From Pirellulales bacterium (GTDB taxonomy: Bacteria; Planctomycetota; Planctomycetia; Pirellulales; JAICIG01): 8,628 bases of DNA. Location of the stretch: NCBI GenBank assembly GCA_025924495.1, contig JAICIG010000349.1, positions 1-8,628 of the forward strand. Direction: 5' to 3'. A model generated the notes under the pieces. That model did no database searches. It was not told where the DNA came from and saw only the letters and a list, made by a program, of their open reading frames with translations. Shown piece after piece: positions 1-6,308 of the stretch (its first letter is position 1; every line of letters starts with the position of its first letter). The position numbers were made by a program, and so were the translations under genes.

Positions 1-173
1 CAGCCAACCTCGCACTTACCCAAGAAAGGCGCACACCAGGCGACAAAAGTCCACGAAATTTGTGAAAGCTCAACGCAAGACAGCCACCGCCGATAGCGAG
101 CCGTTCGCCCCTTAACGAGTAAAAGTAAGTGGCATTGGGCTGACGCCTCCGACTCGCCGGTCGTCCGCACCGC
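1..173. other. Non-coding upstream stretch
   Basis: I find no convincing gene here. The reverse strand is open from about position 120 to the window edge, but the encoded peptide (rich in Trp, Cys and Arg, with no recognisable motif) does not look like a protein. The stretch holds the words AGCCACCG (82-89) and AGCGAGC (95-101). A similar pair occurs at 6028-6044, which hints at a dispersed intergenic repeat. Confidence 0.5.
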
Positions 174-183
174 GATTATAATC
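174..183 (+). promoter_or_regulatory. Candidate -10 box inside a 10-bp palindrome
   Basis: GATTATAATC is a perfect 10-bp palindrome that contains an exact TATAAT hexamer at 177-182. It ends about 45 bases before the chosen ATG of the VOC gene at 228, a sensible distance for a promoter with a short leader. No good -35 hexamer lies 16-18 bases upstream (the stretch is GC-rich), so activity would rest on the -10 box or on an activator. The palindrome could also be an operator half-site pair. Promoter use is inferred from position and sequence only. Confidence 0.4.
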
Positions 184-227
184 ATCGCCGTTTCGATCGT
201 TTGCCACTGCTTACGGGAGCCCGTCAG

Positions 228-575
228 ATGGAATTCTCGCATGTCGGTTTGATCACCGATCAGCCGCGCGAGGGCGAAGTGTTCGTCGAGGCGACGCGCG
301 TCTGGATCACCGACTTCATCAAGCACCCGTATCACATCGAGTGGCTGCGGTTCGAATCCGACTCGCCCCTGACGAACGCGGTGCGAACGCAGCCGCACGT
401 CGCTTATCGAGTAAAGTCGATCGCTGACGCCTCGTGCGGCATGCAGACGTTGATTGAACCGTTCCAGCCGCTGCCCGGTTTGCGAGTCGGCTTCTACCAA
501 TCCGCCGACGGAGCCGTGATTGAATTCATGGAGTACGAAGGGAACGTGTTTGGAGGGATGAAAGAAGGAGGCTGA
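228..575 (+). CDS. Small VOC/glyoxalase-fold protein
   Basis: This encodes a 115-residue protein that appears to belong to the vicinal oxygen chelate (glyoxalase/bleomycin-resistance/dioxygenase) superfamily. The sequence opens with MEFSHVGLI, the usual first strand of the fold. His5, Glu38 (IEWLRFE), His57 (HVAYRV) and Glu99 (GAVIEFME) are spaced like the four metal ligands of a two-module VOC domain, so a divalent metal site is plausible. The length fits a single domain with no signal peptide or membrane segment, so it is probably cytoplasmic. I chose ATG 228 over an in-frame TTG at 201 because GGGAG at 215-219 lies 8 bases before it and the nine extra residues add nothing to the fold. The substrate is unknown. 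It faces the convergent gene at 718-957 and has no obvious tie to the hydroxyproline genes. Confidence 0.75.
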   Translation: MEFSHVGLITDQPREGEVFVEATRVWITDFIKHPYHIEWLRFESDSPLTNAVRTQPHVAYRVKSIADASCGMQTLIEPFQPLPGLRVGFYQSADGAVIEFMEYEGNVFGGMKEGG

Positions 576-585
576 AGTTAGAGGG

Positions 586-601
586 GCAGCGCGGGCGCTG
601 C
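586..601 (+). terminator. GC-rich hairpin after the VOC gene
   Basis: GCAGCG and CGCTGC form a perfect 6-bp stem around a CGGG loop, starting 10 bases after the stop codon of the VOC gene. No T-tract follows (the next bases are TCGGGGTGA), so it is not a textbook Rho-independent terminator. It may still stabilise the transcript end or help separate the two convergent genes. The remaining sequence up to 717 shows no gene. Confidence 0.3.
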
Positions 602-717
602 TCGGGGTGAACGAAGCACGGTCCTGAAGTAACTGAGTCCTTGTAAATTGCATTGCAGATTCCCCAAAAAATTGCGGCGCCTCGCTCGGTTCAGATTCTG
701 GCGATGTCCTCTCAACA

Positions 718-957
718 TTACGATCGCCGTTGCCGCCGGCCGTGCACGAATCCGGCGAGGGCGCCCAGCGGACCGCCGAACACGGCGCCGCCTAACAGCT
801 TATCTCGCAGGTCGAAGCTCAAGATGAAGGGGGCGACGGCCAGCGTTCCGAGGACGAAACCAAGGACCGCCCAAGCGGCCATCTGCCCGAGGGCCGCGTT
901 AGTTGAAACGGGCGTTTCAGCGGGTCCGTGCGGGGACTGATAAGGGTTTTCGTCCAT
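718..957 (-). CDS. Small NPYQSP-motif membrane protein
   Basis: This encodes a 79-residue hypothetical membrane protein. Residues 1-9 read MDENPYQSP; to my knowledge this N-terminal NPYQSP signature is common on small membrane proteins of planctomycetes, and its role is unknown. A Pro/Ala-rich linker follows to about residue 25. Two hydrophobic segments come next, roughly 26-47 and 54-72, the second rich in Gly (GGAVFGGPLGALAGF). The protein ends in a basic tail (RRQRRS) that would favour the cytoplasmic side. The ATG is at 957-955 on the reverse strand, with only a weak GGCGG upstream. The plus-strand reading frame across the same bases gives low-complexity Pro/Arg-rich sequence and is rejected. 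The gene lies back to back with the permease at 1139 and converges on the VOC gene. No function can be assigned. Confidence 0.75.
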   Translation of the reverse strand: MDENPYQSPHGPAETPVSTNAALGQMAAWAVLGFVLGTLAVAPFILSFDLRDKLLGGAVFGGPLGALAGFVHGRRQRRS

Positions 958-1026
958 GCCGCCATATTAACCGCCTATGCGTCGAAAGGACGAGGCATTG
1001 CCTTTCCGTCGCCCCTCGCACTGAGC

Positions 1027-1032
1027 TACAAT
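1027..1032 (+). promoter_or_regulatory. Possible -10 hexamer upstream of the permease operon
   Basis: TACAAT matches the -10 consensus at 5 of 6 positions and lies in the 181-base divergent gap between the NPYQSP gene and the permease. The best -35-like word, TTGCCT at 998-1003, is 23 bases away, which is too far for a standard sigma-70 promoter. The implied leader is about 100 bases. This is a weak candidate; the divergent gap is the logical place for the operon promoter, but I cannot pin it down. Confidence 0.22.
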
Positions 1033-1138
1033 CCTGGCAGGCTTCTCCGATCGCGGTAAACCGCCGCCTGTCTCTTTCTCTCGTCATGGCACAAACCAGC
1101 CTTCCTATCGATGGCGCCGATCGCTTCCGGGAGGCGCC

Positions 1139-2674
1139 ATGAGCCATCCCCAGCCGCTCGCGCCAGCGCCACTACTGGCTGGCGAGATTCCGCCGACAAG
1201 CTTTCACGAGGACACGGAGTTCCATCGCGGGCTGGGGCCGTTCGATGCGACGATGGTGGTGGTGGGAGCGATGATTGGCTCGGGCATCTTTTTGGTGCCG
1301 GCCGATATGAGCCGACTGATCGGCAGCCCGGGCTGGCTGCTAGCCGCCTGGGTGCTGACCGGCGTGCTTACGGTGGCGGCCGCGCTGTCGTATGGCGAAC
1401 TGGCGGCCATGATGCCGCGAGCCGGCGGACAATATGTCTACTTGCGCGAAGCGTTTTCGCCGTTATGCGGCTTCCTTTACGGCTGGACCTTATTCCTGGT
1501 GATCCAAACCGGCACGATCGCCGCCGTCGCCGTGGCTTTCGCTCGCTTTGCCGGAGTTCTCTGGCCGGCGATCGCCGATGACAATTATCTCATCGCGCCG
1601 ACGCATCTGACGGCCGGCCACGCCCTGTCGCTCTCGACGAATCAACTGACGGCTGTGATTCTGATCGCGCTGCTGACCGCCAACAACATGCGCGGACTGT
1701 ATTACGGCAAGGTTCTGCAGAACCTGTTCACCATCGCCAAGACCGGGGCGTTGTTCGCCATGATCGTGCTGGGACTCACGCTTGGCTGGGACGCAGACGC
1801 CGTCAGCGAGAACTTCGGCACTTTCTGGCGTGCTCGGCCCGCCGATGTGGTCGACGACGGCGTGAGCGCGCTTTCGGCCTTCGGTCTGTTTGCCGCCATC
1901 TGTGTCGCCCAGACGGGGTCGCTATTCTCTTCCGACTCATGGCACAATGTCACGTTCATGGCGGGCGAGGTGCGCAATCCGCGCCGCAATTTGCCGCTGG
2001 CGCTTGGGCTGGGCGCCGGGGCGGTGATCGTTTTGTACCTGCTCGCCAACGTGGCCTATCTGGCGGTGCTGCCGATCGAGGCGATTCAAACGGCGCCCGG
2101 CGATCGCGTGGCAACCGCGATGCTCGAGCGAATTTTTCCCGAATTTGCCGCGCCGCTGATGGCGGGCGCCATTATGATCTCGACCTTCGGCTGCAATAAC
2201 GGCCTGATCCTTGCCGGCTCGCGCGCTTATTTCGCTATGGCCCGCGATGGTTTGTTCTTCAAGCAAGCCGTGCGTTTGAACCGAGCGAGCGTCCCTGCCT
2301 GGGCTCTGGCAATGCAAGGGCTCTGGGCAGCCGCGCTCGTTCTGCCGCGAACCTACAAGGACGGCAAATATGGCAACTTATATAGCGACCTGCTGGATTA
2401 TGTCATTTCAGGCGCGCTGTTGTTTTACATCATGACCATCCTTGGCGTGTTCCGCCTGCGCCGCACGCGGCCGCACGCCGACCGACCTTATCGCGCCCTG
2501 GGCTATCCAGTCGTGCCGGCGTTGTATATTGCGGGCGCCGCGACGATTCTCGGCATGCTGTTCGCCTTTCGCTCGATCACCACCTGGCCGGGTCTGATCA
2601 TTATTCTGCTGGGCTTGCCCGTCTATTGGCTCTGGAAGCCTCGCACGGCGCCGCGACCCGCATTGGACAAATGA
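1139..2674 (+). CDS. APC-superfamily amino acid permease, probable hydroxyproline importer
   Basis: This encodes a 511-residue polytopic inner-membrane transporter of the APC amino acid permease superfamily, resembling the LAT/SteT-like branch. After a hydrophilic N-tail of about 35 residues, TM1 carries the substrate-site signature GAMIGSGIF (about 43-51). TM2 ends with SYGELAAMMPRAGGQY (about 83-98), the family's usual loop motif. A further signature, GEVRNPRRNLPLA, is near 275-287 after TM6. About 12 hydrophobic segments are visible, ending near residue 497, the normal APC count. GGGAGG at 1129-1134 precedes the ATG by 4 bases, rather close but supportive. The gene is first in a same-strand block with hydroxyproline catabolic genes, and the next gene starts 51 bases downstream. 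Import of trans-4-hydroxy-L-proline is therefore likely but inferred from context; the sequence alone shows only an amino acid/polyamine permease. Confidence 0.88.
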   Translation: MSHPQPLAPAPLLAGEIPPTSFHEDTEFHRGLGPFDATMVVVGAMIGSGIFLVPADMSRLIGSPGWLLAAWVLTGVLTVAAALSYGELAAMMPRAGGQYVYLREAFSPLCGFLYGWTLFLVIQTGTIAAVAVAFARFAGVLWPAIADDNYLIAPTHLTAGHALSLSTNQLTAVILIALLTANNMRGLYYGKVLQNLFTIAKTGALFAMIVLGLTLGWDADAVSENFGTFWRARPADVVDDGVSALSAFGLFAAICVAQTGSLFSSDSWHNVTFMAGEVRNPRRNLPLALGLGAGAVIVLYLLANVAYLAVLPIEAIQTAPGDRVATAMLERIFPEFAAPLMAGAIMISTFGCNNGLILAGSRAYFAMARDGLFFKQAVRLNRASVPAWALAMQGLWAAALVLPRTYKDGKYGNLYSDLLDYVISGALLFYIMTILGVFRLRRTRPHADRPYRALGYPVVPALYIAGAATILGMLFAFRSITTWPGLIIILLGLPVYWLWKPRTAPRPALDK

Positions 2675-2725
2675 TAAATTGCAGCTGACTCCAACGTGCG
2701 AATCTTTCAAGGAAAAAAACCACGC

Positions 2726-3631
2726 ATGAACATTTCCTGGCAAGGCGTTTTTCCCGCCGCGACAACATTGTTTCATTCGGACCAATCGCTCGATCTGCCC
2801 GCCACCGCGGCGCACCTTGAACGCATGCTCAAGGCCGGCGTGCACGGCATGATCGTGTTGGGCACCGTCGGCGAGAACTGCTCGCTGGAATATGCCGAAA
2901 AACTGCAAGTGTTACGGGCCGCAGTCGAGCAAATCGCTGGACGAGTTCCCGTGCTGTCGGGAGTTGCTGAATGCTCCACGGCGCTGGCCTGCCGCTTCGC
3001 CGCCGACGCACAGAAAGCCGGCGCCGACGGTCTGATGGTCTTGCCGGGCATGGTCTACAAATCGGACCCGCGCGAGACAATGGCCCACTTCCGCGCCGTT
3101 GCCGCGGCCAGCGACTTGCCGGTCATGTGCTACAACAACCCGGTGTCTTACGGCGTCGACATTACGCCCGCGATGTTTGCAGAACTTGCCGACGAGCCGA
3201 AGTTCGTCGCCATCAAAGAGTCGAGCGAAAACGTGCGGCGGATCACCGATTTGAAGAATGTCTGCGGCGAACGGTATTTGCTGTTTTGCGGCGTCGACGA
3301 TCTGGTGCTGGAGAGCTTGCTGCTGGGCGCCATCGGCTGGGTCTCGGGCCTGGTCAACGCATTTCCCGATGAGAACCGGCTGCTGTGGGACCTGGCAATG
3401 GAGGGCCGTTACGAAGAAGCCGTGACGGTCTACCGCTGGTACACGCCATTGTTGCATCTCGACACGCATCCCAAGCTGGTGCAATACATCAAGTTGGCCA
3501 TGGCCGAATTGGAACTGGCACCTGAAACCGTTCGAGCGCCGCGTCTCCCGCTCGTCGGACAAGAGCGCGCCGCGATACAGGAAATCATTCGTCGTGCGCT
3601 TCAATCGCGACCGAGCAAGCAGGAAGCGTGA
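2726..3631 (+). CDS. hypD: DHDPS-family 1-pyrroline-4-hydroxy-2-carboxylate deaminase (probable)
   Basis: This encodes a 301-residue class I aldolase-like enzyme of the dihydrodipicolinate synthase/N-acetylneuraminate lyase family (TIM barrel, cytoplasmic). The Schiff-base lysine is Lys164 in VAIKES, the catalytic Tyr is Tyr136 in CYNNP, and GTVGE sits at 46-50. True DapA has YNVPSRTG, whose Arg binds the carboxylate of aspartate semialdehyde. Here the matching stretch YNNPVSYG has Ser141 at that place, and the second Thr of GTTGE is Val48. This argues against lysine biosynthesis. Next to the 4-hydroxyproline epimerase and a D-amino-acid dehydrogenase, the fitting role is conversion of 1-pyrroline-4-hydroxy-2-carboxylate to 2-oxoglutarate semialdehyde with release of ammonia. 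I chose ATG 2726 (AAGGA at 2709-2713) over an in-frame GTG at 2696. Another keto-acid lyase or dehydratase of this family cannot be excluded. Confidence 0.82.
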   Translation: MNISWQGVFPAATTLFHSDQSLDLPATAAHLERMLKAGVHGMIVLGTVGENCSLEYAEKLQVLRAAVEQIAGRVPVLSGVAECSTALACRFAADAQKAGADGLMVLPGMVYKSDPRETMAHFRAVAAASDLPVMCYNNPVSYGVDITPAMFAELADEPKFVAIKESSENVRRITDLKNVCGERYLLFCGVDDLVLESLLLGAIGWVSGLVNAFPDENRLLWDLAMEGRYEEAVTVYRWYTPLLHLDTHPKLVQYIKLAMAELELAPETVRAPRLPLVGQERAAIQEIIRRALQSRPSKQEA

Positions 3632-3649
3632 GAGCCCAACCGGGGGTGG

Positions 3650-3684
3650 CATGTCTTCGTCGGCGACTCGCCGACGTAGACATG
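3650..3684. repeat. 35-base near-perfect inverted repeat between hypD and hypE
   Basis: Arms 3650-3665 and 3669-3684 pair over 16 positions with one T/T mismatch (3657/3677) around a 3-base ACT loop. The core is CGTCGGCG/CGCCGACG, flanked by CATGTC/GACATG. No T-tract follows on the plus strand, so it is unlikely to be a simple intrinsic terminator. It begins 18 bases after the hypD stop codon, inside an otherwise tightly packed operon. It could be a REP-type dispersed palindrome, an mRNA-stabilising hairpin that sets different levels for the genes on either side, or a protein-binding site. The structure is seen directly; the role is open. Confidence 0.8.
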
Positions 3685-3759
3685 TTCGTGGCGAATAAGA
3701 GGTGACACGCTTACAGCTCGCCAGCGCAAGCGTGAAAGCAGCCATTGATAAATTCCAAA

Positions 3760-3789
3760 TTGAATCCAACCCGCTCAAGTTGATCCAAC
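3760..3789. repeat. Imperfect direct repeat just before hypE
   Basis: TTGAATCCAAC at 3760-3770 recurs as TTGATCCAAC at 3780-3789, starting 20 bases apart (about two helical turns) and ending 9 bases before the hypE ATG. The word TCCAACGT also occurs at 2690-2697, upstream of hypD. The spacing could suit a dimeric regulator, but the sites are short and may be chance. Confidence 0.3.
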
Positions 3790-3798
3790 GTTCTTTTC

Positions 3799-4743
3799 AT
3801 GGCTAACATCCGACGCATTCAAGTCATCGATTCGCACACGGGCGGAGAACCGACGCGCGTCGTGGTGGCCGGCGGGCCTGACTTGGGCGGCGGAAGCATG
3901 GCGGAGCGACTGACGCAGTTTCGCGAGCGACACGATGCGTTTCGCTCGGCTGTTGTCAATGAACCTCGCGGATCAGATGTTGTGGTTGGCGCCCTGGTGT
4001 GTGAAGCAGTTGATCCGAGCTGTGTGGCAGGCGTCATCTTTTTTAACAATGTCGGCTACCTGGGAATGTGCGGGCATGGAACGATCGGCTTGGGCGTCAC
4101 GCTGGGCTATCTCGGTCGCATTGGCGCGGGCAGACATCGGCTGGAAACGCCCGTCGGCGTCATCTCATTCGAATATGATGGCGCGCATACAGTGGAAATC
4201 GAAAACGTGCCGAGCTATCGATACGCGGCCGGCGTGACGGTCAATGTAAACGGACTTGGGCCCGTCACGGGCGATGTGGCCTGGGGCGGCAATTGGTTTT
4301 TTCTGGTCGGCGATCATGGCCAGCGTTTGGAGTTGGCAAACGTCGAACAATTGACCGACTACACATGGCGCATTCGGCAGGCCTTGCAAGCCCAAAGCAT
4401 CACCGGCGCCGGCGGGCAAGAGATCGATCACATTGAGCTATTCGCTGCCGGTCGCGATCTGCAGGCGCACAGCCGCAATTTCGTGCTCTGTCCCGGCAAG
4501 GCCTACGATCGTTCGCCCTGTGGCACCGGCACAAGCGCGAAGCTCGCGTGCCTGGCCGCCGATGGCAAGCTGGACGAAGGACAAGACTGGATTCAAGAGA
4601 GCATCCTAGGGACGAGGTTCGTCGGCCGTTACCGCCGCGATGGCGACCGCATCGTGCCGATTATCCGCGGAACTGCCTTCGTCAATGCAGAAGCGACGTT
4701 ACTCGTTGACGACGACGACCCGTTTCAGTTTGGAATCCGGTAA
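3799..4743 (+). CDS. hypE: 4-hydroxyproline 2-epimerase (proline racemase family)
   Basis: This encodes a 314-residue cytoplasmic, cofactor-independent epimerase that interconverts trans-4-hydroxy-L-proline and cis-4-hydroxy-D-proline, the entry step of bacterial hydroxyproline catabolism. The two-base catalytic pair is complete: Cys91 in MCGHGTIG and Cys241 in [12 protein letters not shown]. The second Cys separates it from trans-3-hydroxy-L-proline dehydratases, where Thr takes that place. MCGHG, rather than the MCGHN of true proline racemases, favours the hydroxyproline enzyme. Other blocks typical of known bacterial epimerases are [10 protein letters not shown] (11-20), GGGSMAER (30-37), [10 protein letters not shown] (80-89), [10 protein letters not shown] (161-170) and [13 protein letters not shown] (225-237). 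Length is normal for the family. No Shine-Dalgarno site is visible before ATG 3799. The dehydrogenase gene starts 8 bases after its stop, so the two are very likely co-transcribed. This is the surest functional call in the window. Confidence 0.95.
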   Translation: MANIRRIQVIDSHTGGEPTRVVVAGGPDLGGGSMAERLTQFRERHDAFRSAVVNEPRGSDVVVGALVCEAVDPSCVAGVIFFNNVGYLGMCGHGTIGLGVTLGYLGRIGAGRHRLETPVGVISFEYDGAHTVEIENVPSYRYAAGVTVNVNGLGPVTGDVAWGGNWFFLVGDHGQRLELANVEQLTDYTWRIRQALQAQSITGAGGQEIDHIELFAAGRDLQAHSRNFVLCPGKAYDRSPCGTGTSAKLACLAADGKLDEGQDWIQESILGTRFVGRYRRDGDRIVPIIRGTAFVNAEATLLVDDDDPFQFGIR

Positions 4744-4751
4744 CGCCTCAG

Positions 4752-5996
4752 ATGCCCAAACATGTTCTCATCATCGGCGGCGGAGTCATTGGAGCGGCGT
4801 GCGCTCATTACCTGCTCAAGTCGGGGGCGCAGGTCACGCTGATCGAGCGCGGAGAGTTTGGCAAAGGCTGCTCGCATGGCAATTGTGGTTATGTCTCGCC
4901 CAGCCACGTCTTGCCGCTGGCCGCGCCCGGCGCGGTTAGCCGGACGCTGAAGGCGCTTATCCAACGTAATTCGCCGTTTTCGATCAAGCCTCGGCTCGAT
5001 GGCGCCTTGTGGAACTGGCTCTATCATTTCGCACGGCGCTGCAACCATCGCGACATGCTGAGCGCCGGCCGCGCCATCCAGGCGCTCTTGAACTCATCGC
5101 GGCAGCTTTACGATGAACTGTTCAGCGATGAGGCGCTCGAAGCCGAGTGGGAAACTCGCGGACTGCTGTTCGTGTTTCTCACGGCCGCGGCCATGGAGCA
5201 TTACGCCGACACCGACCGCTTGCTGCGAGACGAATTCGGTCTTGGCGCCACGCGTTACGACGGCGATGAGGTCGCCCGGCTGGAACCGGCGCTCAAGCCT
5301 GGCCTGGCCGGCGGCTGGCACTACGAGCGCGATGGTCACTTGCGCGCCGATCGCTTGCTGGCCTCATGGAAACAACGGTTGCAGAACTCGGGCGCCTCGA
5401 TCCATGAACATTGCGAGTTTCGCGAGTTTGCCTGCCATGGCGATCGGGCCGAAGCGGTCCACGCGTCGGCCGGCGAATTCCGCGCTGATGCGTTCGTGCT
5501 GGCGGCCGGCGCCTGGACGCCGCAATTGAACGCCGATCTCGGCTGCAGCATTCCAATCCAACCGGGCAAGGGTTATTCGATGACCATGGCGCGGCCCGAG
5601 CGCTGCCCGCAGATTCCAATGTTGTTCGAAGAGCATCGAGTGGGCGTCACGCCGATGAAGTCGGGCTACCGGCTCGGTTCGATTATGGAGTTTGCGGGTT
5701 ACGATGCGTCGCTGCGTCCAGAAAAGCTCGACTTGCTGCGTCTCGGCGCCAGCCACTATTTACTGCAACCGACGGCGGAGCCGGTCGAGGAGAAGTGGTG
5801 CGGCTGGCGACCGATGACCTATGATAGCATGCCGATCATCGGTCCCTCTCCGGCGCTCACGAATGTGATGCTGGCCGCCGGACACAGCATGCTCGGCATC
5901 TCCATGGCCCCCGCTACCGGCAAGCTCGTCGCCGAGATGATCTGCGGCAAGACTCCGCACATCAATCCGACGCCTTACTCCGTGGCGAGGTTCTGA
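4752..5996 (+). CDS. hypO: FAD-dependent D-hydroxyproline dehydrogenase (DadA-like)
   Basis: This encodes a 414-residue flavoprotein of the DAO/DadA amine-oxidase superfamily. The N-terminal Rossmann motif IIGGGVIGAAC (7-17, glycines 9, 10, 11 and 14) and Glu32 in LIER, which would hold the adenosine ribose, mark the FAD site. A second FAD-contacting block, VLAAGAWTPQL, is at 249-259. The C-terminal part has GWRPMTYDSMPIIGP (351-365) and AAGHSMLGISMAPATGK (375-391), as in DadA-type enzymes. There is no signal peptide; such dehydrogenases usually sit on the inner face of the membrane and pass electrons to quinone. Lying 8 bases after the epimerase, it should oxidise cis-4-hydroxy-D-proline to 1-pyrroline-4-hydroxy-2-carboxylate. 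It is a single-chain type, as no separate 2Fe-2S or second flavin subunit is encoded nearby. Sequence alone shows only a D-amino-acid dehydrogenase/oxidase; the substrate comes from context. Confidence 0.87.
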   Translation: MPKHVLIIGGGVIGAACAHYLLKSGAQVTLIERGEFGKGCSHGNCGYVSPSHVLPLAAPGAVSRTLKALIQRNSPFSIKPRLDGALWNWLYHFARRCNHRDMLSAGRAIQALLNSSRQLYDELFSDEALEAEWETRGLLFVFLTAAAMEHYADTDRLLRDEFGLGATRYDGDEVARLEPALKPGLAGGWHYERDGHLRADRLLASWKQRLQNSGASIHEHCEFREFACHGDRAEAVHASAGEFRADAFVLAAGAWTPQLNADLGCSIPIQPGKGYSMTMARPERCPQIPMLFEEHRVGVTPMKSGYRLGSIMEFAGYDASLRPEKLDLLRLGASHYLLQPTAEPVEEKWCGWRPMTYDSMPIIGPSPALTNVMLAAGHSMLGISMAPATGKLVAEMICGKTPHINPTPYSVARF

Positions 5997-6308
5997 CGAC
6001 GCGGCAACCCGCGAATGAGCAGGAATTAGCCACCGACAGCGAGCAGTCTGGTCGAGCCCGAATCAGCCTCTCACGATGCCTTGCGACTGGGTGCGTTCCT
6101 TGTTAGCAGCGGCAATTCAGCGTGCGCGCACCATCTGCCCTGCAATTTGGCAATGCACTGCGCGCGGCAATGCATCGGCAACAGTACCCCCTTCGCTTGC
6201 GGCCGCGGCGGCTCGCGGCGCTGGCCCAAGATTTGCGTTATCGGTCGTTGCTCAATACAGAATTCAACGCATCCAGCTTGCAGAACAAAAGGGAAGGGGA
6301 CGCACGTC
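5997..6308. other. 312-base intergenic stretch before the CBS gene
   Basis: No gene is convincing here. An in-frame upstream extension of the CBS gene from 6081 exists, but its sequence is Cys/Arg-rich without domain character. The stretch holds AGCCACCG (6028-6035) followed by AGCGAGC (6038-6044), echoing 82-101. It also holds two copies of GGCAATGCA (6149-6157 and 6166-6174), 17 bases apart. The promoter of the CBS gene probably lies here, but no clear -35/-10 pair stands out, and no terminator with a T-tract is visible after hypO. Confidence 0.5.
6149..6174. repeat. Direct repeat GGCAATGCA upstream of the CBS gene
   Basis: Two identical 9-base copies, at 6149-6157 and 6166-6174, start 17 bases apart; a third partial copy (GGCAA) follows at 6177-6181. 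They lie about 135-160 bases before the CBS start codon. They may be regulator sites or a small local duplication; nothing else supports a function. Confidence 0.3.

Noticed and set aside
653..940. Plus-strand reading frame across the NPYQSP gene
   Set aside because: Its product is low-complexity Pro/Arg-rich sequence, while the opposite strand gives a recognisable membrane protein.
2408..2908. Reverse-strand reading frame (166 codons) across the permease/hypD junction
   Set aside because: It is antisense to two real genes and the sequence lacks domain features.
2726..3631. hypD as a lysine-pathway dapA
   Set aside because: The DapA Arg in YNVPSRTG is Ser here, and the gene lies among hydroxyproline genes.
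3650..3684. Hairpin as a CRISPR repeat or intrinsic terminator
   Set aside because: There is only one copy in the window, with no spacer pattern, and no T-tract follows it.
2912..3778. Long reverse-strand reading frame (288 codons) opposite hypD
   Set aside because: It mirrors a well-supported DHDPS-family gene, has no recognisable motif, and is rich in His/Gln/Arg as expected from an antisense shadow in GC-rich DNA.
3799..4743. hypE as trans-3-hydroxy-L-proline dehydratase or proline racemase
   Set aside because: Both catalytic Cys are present, which rules against the dehydratase, and MCGHG rather than MCGHN argues against proline racemase.
6081..6308. N-terminal extension of the CBS protein
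   Set aside because: The added residues are Cys/Arg-rich with no domain character, and ATG 6309 has a good ribosome binding site (AGGGGA, 8 bases before).
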